Assembly (NCBI GenBank): GCA_947371955.1
Contig: CANBRQ010000022.1
Span: 1 to 35,741, forward strand
DNA length: 35,741 bases
Source: Paracoccaceae bacterium
GTDB lineage: Bacteria; Pseudomonadota; Alphaproteobacteria; Rhodobacterales; Rhodobacteraceae
Direction of reading: 5' to 3'
Position 1 is the first letter of the stretch, and each line of letters starts with the position of its first letter. The position numbers and the translations under genes were made by a program. This document shows, one piece after another, positions 32,363 to 35,741 of the stretch. Under the pieces are notes generated by a model. The model saw only the letters and a list, made by a program, of their open reading frames with translations, had not been told where the DNA came from and did not search any database.

Positions 32363-33078
32363 CTTGCGGCCTCAACGACCAGCACCCAGGCACGCTCATT
32401 GGGCGCGAGGGTGGATTTCTCAACCCAGACGGCGAGAACATGGGCGCCTTGGAAATCCTGCGGGCGGACATAACGACCATTGGCACCACCGCTGGCCACC
32501 AGAATACGGGCGCGAAAGGCCCCTGCCCTATCACTTGCCACGACAGCGCCATGGCCGAGGCGCGGGGCCGGTTTGCGGCCGATATGTTTGACGATCATCT
32601 CGCGGGCGAAGGCAACTAGGCCGTCGCCATATCCACCTCCGGAGGTATCGGTGGCACCGGGGTCAAGGAAGGGCTCCGGTTCGGCCGCTGCGGTTCCTGT
32701 GGTTGTGGCGCTCGCCTTCGGCGCCGCGGGCTGGCCGGTGATCTCGATGACGACTGTCTCGGCATCGGAGGTCGCACGGGGCGTGATCTCATAGGCGATC
32801 GTGGCCCCGCTCTCGGTGATCAGGTGACCTGTCTCGGGCACAAGCTTTGCCTGATCCCCTGCATAGCGGAAGAAGACATCACCGGTCTCTTCGTCATTCA
32901 TCGTCTCAAAGGCACTGTCGCCATGGACCAGTTTGCGGATCCGGTCGCCCTGGACCGACAGCCGGGTCACCCCGCCCACCGCCGCCGTAAAATGCGCAGT
33001 CTTGTCGATGCCGATCTTCAGATGCTGTTCGGCCCACGCCGAGGTGCCCAAGGCCATGAGCCCCAGGCAGAGAAACAA
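32359..33078 (-). CDS. traK: Secretin-like core protein TraK (VirB9 functional equivalent)
   Basis: TraK forms the periplasmic and outer-membrane ring with TraV and TraB. The 239-residue product has a signal peptide (to about residue 16, SAWA) and beta-rich secretin-like segments (ITRATS-type EITPRA, LAVWVEKSTLAPNERAWVLV). The start appears to be TTG at 33078, since the only in-frame ATG downstream would remove part of the signal peptide and no ATG or GTG lies upstream before the traE region. The spacer to traE is 11 nt, one of the few non-overlapping junctions. Confidence 0.9.
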   Translation of the reverse strand: MFLCLGLMALGTSAWAEQHLKIGIDKTAHFTAAVGGVTRLSVQGDRIRKLVHGDSAFETMNDEETGDVFFRYAGDQAKLVPETGHLITESGATIAYEITPRATSDAETVVIEITGQPAAPKASATTTGTAAAEPEPFLDPGATDTSGGGYGDGLVAFAREMIVKHIGRKPAPRLGHGAVVASDRAGAFRARILVASGGANGRYVRPQDFQGAHVLAVWVEKSTLAPNERAWVLVVEAAR

Positions 33079-33089
33079 TCCCGCACGCT

Positions 33090-33665
33090 TTATGGCTTGG
33101 CCTCCGGACCCTGAACCTGATCGACCAGACGCTCGATTCGGGCGACCCGAACCGAACCGCCAAATTCGGAGAACGTCACCCGGATCGTCCGGGGCCCTTC
33201 CGACACCCTTGTGGTGCCGAGATAGGTGGCGAATTGCCCCGATACCGTCAGCGTGAGTTTGGCCAGGTCGTGGTCGATCTTTTCGGGCAGAAAGACCGTG
33301 GAGATCTCGCGCGTCTTGATGTCCGCAGCCACTTCGTCGAAGCGCTTCAGCAGCGCATCACGTTCGATCGGGTTGGCGACACGCTCAATGACCTGGCGGC
33401 TGTAGGTCGTCGTGGCCGGCGACACTGTGTACATGGCCTGCGTGGCGTCCAGGCTCAGCGCTTCGAGATAGCGGACGTCCCCGCCGCCCTGCGCCACCAT
33501 GCCGTCGCTGACCCGGCTCGGGATCAGGATCGTCTGACTGTGGGTCTGCAAGACCTGCCAGGAGAGGAGCAGGTTCGAGCCGATCAGTGCGAGGCTCACC
33601 AGCCCCAGGGCATTGCGCGCCCGGCGCAAGCGGCCCATCGAGGTTTCCATCACGGCGAAGTCCAT
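33090..33665 (-). CDS. traE: Type IV secretion inner-membrane protein TraE
   Basis: TraE is the F-type counterpart of VirB8-like proteins. It has an N-terminal membrane helix (about 20-40) and a periplasmic domain with the family pattern (VSPATTTYSRQVIERVANP, ISTVFLPEKIDHD, VSGQFATYLG). The ATG at 33665 was chosen: it overlaps the traL stop as TGATG and has GGAGGGG just upstream, giving 191 residues, close to F TraE (188). An ATG at 33677 would add four residues. Confidence 0.95.
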   Translation of the reverse strand: MDFAVMETSMGRLRRARNALGLVSLALIGSNLLLSWQVLQTHSQTILIPSRVSDGMVAQGGGDVRYLEALSLDATQAMYTVSPATTTYSRQVIERVANPIERDALLKRFDEVAADIKTREISTVFLPEKIDHDLAKLTLTVSGQFATYLGTTRVSEGPRTIRVTFSEFGGSVRVARIERLVDQVQGPEAKP

Positions 33666-33955
33666 CAGCCCCTCCAAACCGAAACTGCGCTATCGGGCAG
33701 GCTGCGGCAGAAGTTCAGCGGGCGCGGCAGCACCCAGTAGAGGAGCGCCAGCACATGCGGCACGCCGCCCTCGCCCTTGAACCGCTTCCAGAGCACGAAG
33801 GAGAGAGCCCCCATCCCAAGCCCTGGGATCAGATGCTGGGTCATCAGGCCGAAACCGACCGGCAGCAGAGCGGCCAGACCCTCATCGACGGGCACGAGGA
33901 GAATGCGCGGTATATCCTGCAAATGTTGTTCGACGCGAATCACAGGGTCCGACAT
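33665..33955 (-). CDS. traL: Type IV secretion protein TraL (VirB3-like)
   Basis: This 96-residue inner-membrane protein has one or two hydrophobic segments (about residues 25-60) and the TraL pattern RILLVPVDEGLAALLPVGFGL followed by YWVLP near the C-terminus. F TraL is 91 residues. It is a small pilus-assembly component placed, as in F, between pilin and traE. A hairpin precedes it. Confidence 0.93.
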   Translation of the reverse strand: MSDPVIRVEQHLQDIPRILLVPVDEGLAALLPVGFGLMTQHLIPGLGMGALSFVLWKRFKGEGGVPHVLALLYWVLPRPLNFCRSLPDSAVSVWRG

Positions 33956-34008
33956 GGGGAACCTCCAGCGGAAGGAAATTGGTGCGGAACGTGCTCATGT
34001 GAGATTTC

Positions 34009-34036
34009 CCGGCCCGAGTGGCAGCTCGGGCCGGGC
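34009..34036 (-). terminator. 11-bp hairpin between pilin and traL (attenuator or RNA stabiliser)
   Basis: CCCGGCCCGAG (34009-34019) and CTCGGGCCGGG (34026-34036) are perfect complements around a 6-nt loop. It lies 6 nt past the traA stop in the 87-nt gap before traL. No T-run follows in the minus direction, so it is more likely a partial terminator or a 3' stabiliser of pilin mRNA than a full stop. Either would raise pilin over the rest of the operon. Confidence 0.75.
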
Positions 34037-34042
34037 TTGGCC

Positions 34043-34423
34043 TCACATCGGACGTGCCGGGGCGTCGAAGGCCACGGGCAGCGGCGCTGCGACCGGAGCG
34101 TTGAAGGTGATCATGTCGGTGGTCGCGGTGATCCCGGCCACGGATTTGATGATCGTGATGCCGTAGCCGAGGAACAGTCCCACGGCGAGCGAGACGATCA
34201 CCAGGGTCCAGCGGCCGGTCAGCGCCAGCGTCACGCCGCCCACGATCACAGAGAGGATCAGGATCAGATAGCCGCCTGCGCCCTTGATCAGCCCGTCAAG
34301 TGCTGTGTTGAGCGTGCCGAAGCCAGCGGCGATTCCGGTGCCCGTCGTCGAGGCAAAGGCCGCATCGGCCATGGCAATGAAAGCCCCCGCAAGGAGGATC
34401 TTGGCAAGTGTTGAGGTGGTCAA
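34043..34423 (-). CDS. traA: Conjugative pilin TraA
   Basis: The first gene of the transfer operon encodes the major pilus subunit. From a TTG start at 34423 (AGGGAG 7 nt upstream) it has 126 residues: a signal peptide ending AFA at about residue 24, then a mature chain with a Gly-rich start, a hydrophobic helix (GGYLILILSVIVGGVTLAL), a short basic loop (TGRW), a second helix (LVIVSLAVGLFLGYG) and a Pro-rich tail. This two-helix layout matches TraA/TrbC-type pilins. The open frame upstream of the TTG lacks an RBS. A signal peptidase of TrhF type in the same operon is a candidate processor. Confidence 0.9.
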   Translation of the reverse strand: MTTSTLAKILLAGAFIAMADAAFASTTGTGIAAGFGTLNTALDGLIKGAGGYLILILSVIVGGVTLALTGRWTLVIVSLAVGLFLGYGITIIKSVAGITATTDMITFNAPVAAPLPVAFDAPARPM

Positions 34424-34478
34424 AATGAGTCTCCCTAACTGGTTGGAGCCCGCCTGAAACCATACCGAGATTCGCCGC
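34424..34478. other. traA leader region
   Basis: This stretch lies between the shared element and the pilin start. It includes the AGGGAG ribosome-binding site at 34431-34436 that supports the TTG start. A GAATCT about 17 nt after TTGCCG (minus-strand reading) is a possible -10 element, but the match is weak. Confidence 0.4.
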
Positions 34479-34505
34479 ACAACGGAGGACCGGCAAAGGT
34501 GACAT
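34479..34505 (-). promoter_or_regulatory. Shared transfer-operon element, copy 2 (upstream of traA)
   Basis: This copy matches 11197-11223 at 25 of 27 positions and includes the same 19-bp core. It lies 55 nt upstream of the traA TTG start, within the divergent region between traA and the LuxR-type gene. A role as promoter/operator of the transfer operon is inferred. Confidence 0.7.
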
Positions 34506-34547
34506 CGAAAGTTTTCCCCAACGAGAGGTTGAAAAAATCTTTCGATG
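34503..34547. repeat. 9-bp inverted repeat flanking the traA/luxR divergent promoter region
   Basis: CATCGAAAG (34503-34511) and CTTTCGATG (34539-34547) are perfect complements 27 nt apart, with an A/T-rich spacer. The first arm overlaps the end of the shared element. The arms are wider apart than in a classical lux or tra box, so this may be two half-sites for a regulator or for DNA looping. Confidence 0.5.
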
Positions 34548-34715
34548 CATTTCCCTCAATGGTTGTTGAGAAAAACGGCATTTTGCGACGGCAAGGCATG
34601 TCGGAGTCGCAAATTGACCCCTTGCGGTTTTCCGAATCCCTGCCTAAACGCCGCCGCCCATCGGGGTAGCTCTTTTGGCGATCCCGTGAAGAAACCCTGT
34701 GAACACACTGAAAAT

Positions 34716-35426
34716 GTGAAGATTATCGCCTTGAATCAAAAGAAGACACCCCTCCCCTTCGTCCCTCTCGATGCCGTGATCGCCCGAGCACCGGGCTTTG
34801 CCCGACACGATCTCAGCATCAGCCAGATTGCAACTGCCGGTTACGTTTTGGCCCTTCAACTGAACGAATTCTGCCGTCCGGAGCTGGCCTATTCTTCCTT
34901 CCCCCGCGCTTGGTTCGAGCACTACACGGCGATGGATTTTCTGCTCGTGGACCCGGTTTTGGAATGGGCTGCCGCCAACTCCGGCGCTGCACGTTGGTCC
35001 GAGATCGCGGGTCCGTCGACCTCGCCGCAATCGCTCAGAGTTCTGGACCATGCGGCCACTTACAACCTCCGCTACGGCGTGATCCTCTCGACCAAGAATC
35101 AGATGATCGGGCTGAAGCGATCCTTCCTCTCCTGCGCCCGGCCGGACCGCGAGTTCACCGACAGCGAGATCCGCGAACTCGACGTTCTGTTCCACGATAC
35201 CCTTTCGCTGCGGTCCCTCACCAGCGATCTGACCCCGGCCTGCCGCGAGGTCATGAACATGTTGGCCATCGGCATGACGCAGATCGACATAGCGCTGCAT
35301 CTCGGCATCAGCCGAGATTCGGTCAAAAAGCGGATCGAACGGGCCTGCAAGACTCTGGGTGCTCGAAACGCCTCGCATGCACTCGCGATGGCTGTCGAGG
35401 GCAGCATCGTTAGCGCCTACGGCTGA
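34716..35426 (+). CDS. LuxR-type autoinducer-domain regulator divergent from the transfer operon
   Basis: From a GTG at 34716 the protein has 236 residues, the normal size for LuxR/TraR proteins. The first 160 residues match the autoinducer-binding domain (WFEHYTAMDFLLVDPVLEWA, W and D in the usual pocket positions, GVILSTKN). The last 60 form a LuxR helix-turn-helix (LTPACREVMNMLAIGMTQIDIALHLGISRDSVKKRIERACKTLGARN). No luxI-type synthase is seen, so it would be a solo regulator answering a signal made elsewhere. Divergence from traA suggests density-dependent control of transfer, as TraR does in Agrobacterium. The RBS is weak and an upstream ATG at 34545 is open in frame, but family length favours the GTG. 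Confidence 0.85.
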   Translation: MKIIALNQKKTPLPFVPLDAVIARAPGFARHDLSISQIATAGYVLALQLNEFCRPELAYSSFPRAWFEHYTAMDFLLVDPVLEWAAANSGAARWSEIAGPSTSPQSLRVLDHAATYNLRYGVILSTKNQMIGLKRSFLSCARPDREFTDSEIRELDVLFHDTLSLRSLTSDLTPACREVMNMLAIGMTQIDIALHLGISRDSVKKRIERACKTLGARNASHALAMAVEGSIVSAYG

Positions 35427-35581
35427 CAAGGCCAAAACGGTTGGGCGCCAATTCTCTTGGCCGCGACAGCCTGATAGCCAAGACCAGATCCGAAGGGCAG
35501 CAAGCAGCCTTTTGGCCCTGATCATCCACGCCCAAGAGCACCACCCATGGCGGACTCCGCTGCCACGGATGACACGTCACC

Positions 35582-35614
35582 ATTTGCTTCACAAAACACC
35601 AAATTTGCTTCACA
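35582..35614. repeat. Two 12-bp direct repeats, 21 bp apart
   Basis: ATTTGCTTCACA occurs at 35582-35593 and again at 35603-35614, start to start 21 bp, two helical turns. It is a locally AT-rich patch between the LuxR-type gene and the partial gene at the right edge. The spacing fits a protein-binding operator or iteron-like sites; with only two copies the role is open. Confidence 0.7.
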
Positions 35615-35637
35615 GTTGTCAGTAATGTAACGAGCAG

Positions 35638-35741
35638 TCACTTTCCAGCAATCTTCGCCAACCTCTGTTGCCCGCCCTTGCGTGCCATGCGCCGGCGCTC
35701 TGCCTCGCTCGCGCCTTCGGTCAGCGCGATAAAGATCGGGA
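35638..35741 (-). CDS. 3' end of an unidentified gene (partial)
   Basis: The frame is open from the window edge to a TGA at 35638-35640 and encodes at least 33 residues, with GC-rich third positions and a basic C-terminus (ERRRMARKGGQQRLAKIAGK). The basic, Arg/Lys/Gln-rich tail fits a DNA- or RNA-binding protein, but this fragment is too short to name a family. It is convergent with the LuxR-type gene. Confidence 0.5.
   Translation of the reverse strand, partial: PIFIALTEGASEAERRRMARKGGQQRLAKIAGK

Overview
The window looks like part of a large conjugative element, a plasmid or an ICE, from a high-GC alphaproteobacterium, most likely of the Rhodobacterales (Rhodobacter/Paracoccus relatives). 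This assignment rests on the high GC content, on DUF1127 and CadC/TPR genes of the kind common in that order, and on an F-type transfer region whose gene order resembles that of alphaproteobacterial plasmids. No replication gene, tRNA, rRNA, intact insertion sequence or CRISPR array is visible, so plasmid and integrated element cannot be told apart here.

Transfer block 1 (about 34.4 to 20.4 kb, minus strand) is an almost gap-free F-type type IV secretion operon in the order traA, traL, traE, traK, traB, traV, traC, trbI, a TrhF-like signal peptidase, traW, traU, trbC, traN, a small thioredoxin-like gene, traF and traH. Most junctions are 1 to 22 nt overlaps (ATGA or TGATG), which points to translational coupling. 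An 11-bp perfect hairpin separates the pilin gene from the rest. A LuxR-type autoinducer-domain regulator reads divergently from traA. The right edge holds a pair of 12-bp direct repeats and the 3' end of an unidentified minus-strand gene.

The cargo block (about 11.37 to 20.03 kb) interrupts the transfer region between traH and traG. It carries yaeQ, a DUF2241/ACT-like gene, a degenerate arginase-fold gene, an EstB-like serine hydrolase, a small coupled gene plus a SnoaL-LuxR regulator, a proline-iminopeptidase-like hydrolase, a small six-cysteine secreted protein, a DUF1127 gene, and a CadC-like winged-helix/TPR gene whose 3' end is frameshifted by a 5-bp tandem duplication.

Transfer block 2 (about 11.13 kb to 0.13 kb, mostly minus strand) holds traG fused to a C-terminal SleB-like cell-wall hydrolase, then traD (coupling protein), traI (MOBF relaxase-helicase), a coiled-coil gene and a periplasmic muramidase. 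A small two-TM gene lies on the plus strand between traG and traD. The window begins inside a 9-bp tandem repeat (at least 14 copies) that abuts the muramidase stop codon.

Blocks 1 and 2 share a near-identical 27-bp sequence at the head of both traA and traG. It is the best candidate for a common promoter or operator that co-regulates the two blocks despite the cargo between them, perhaps under the neighbouring LuxR-type protein.
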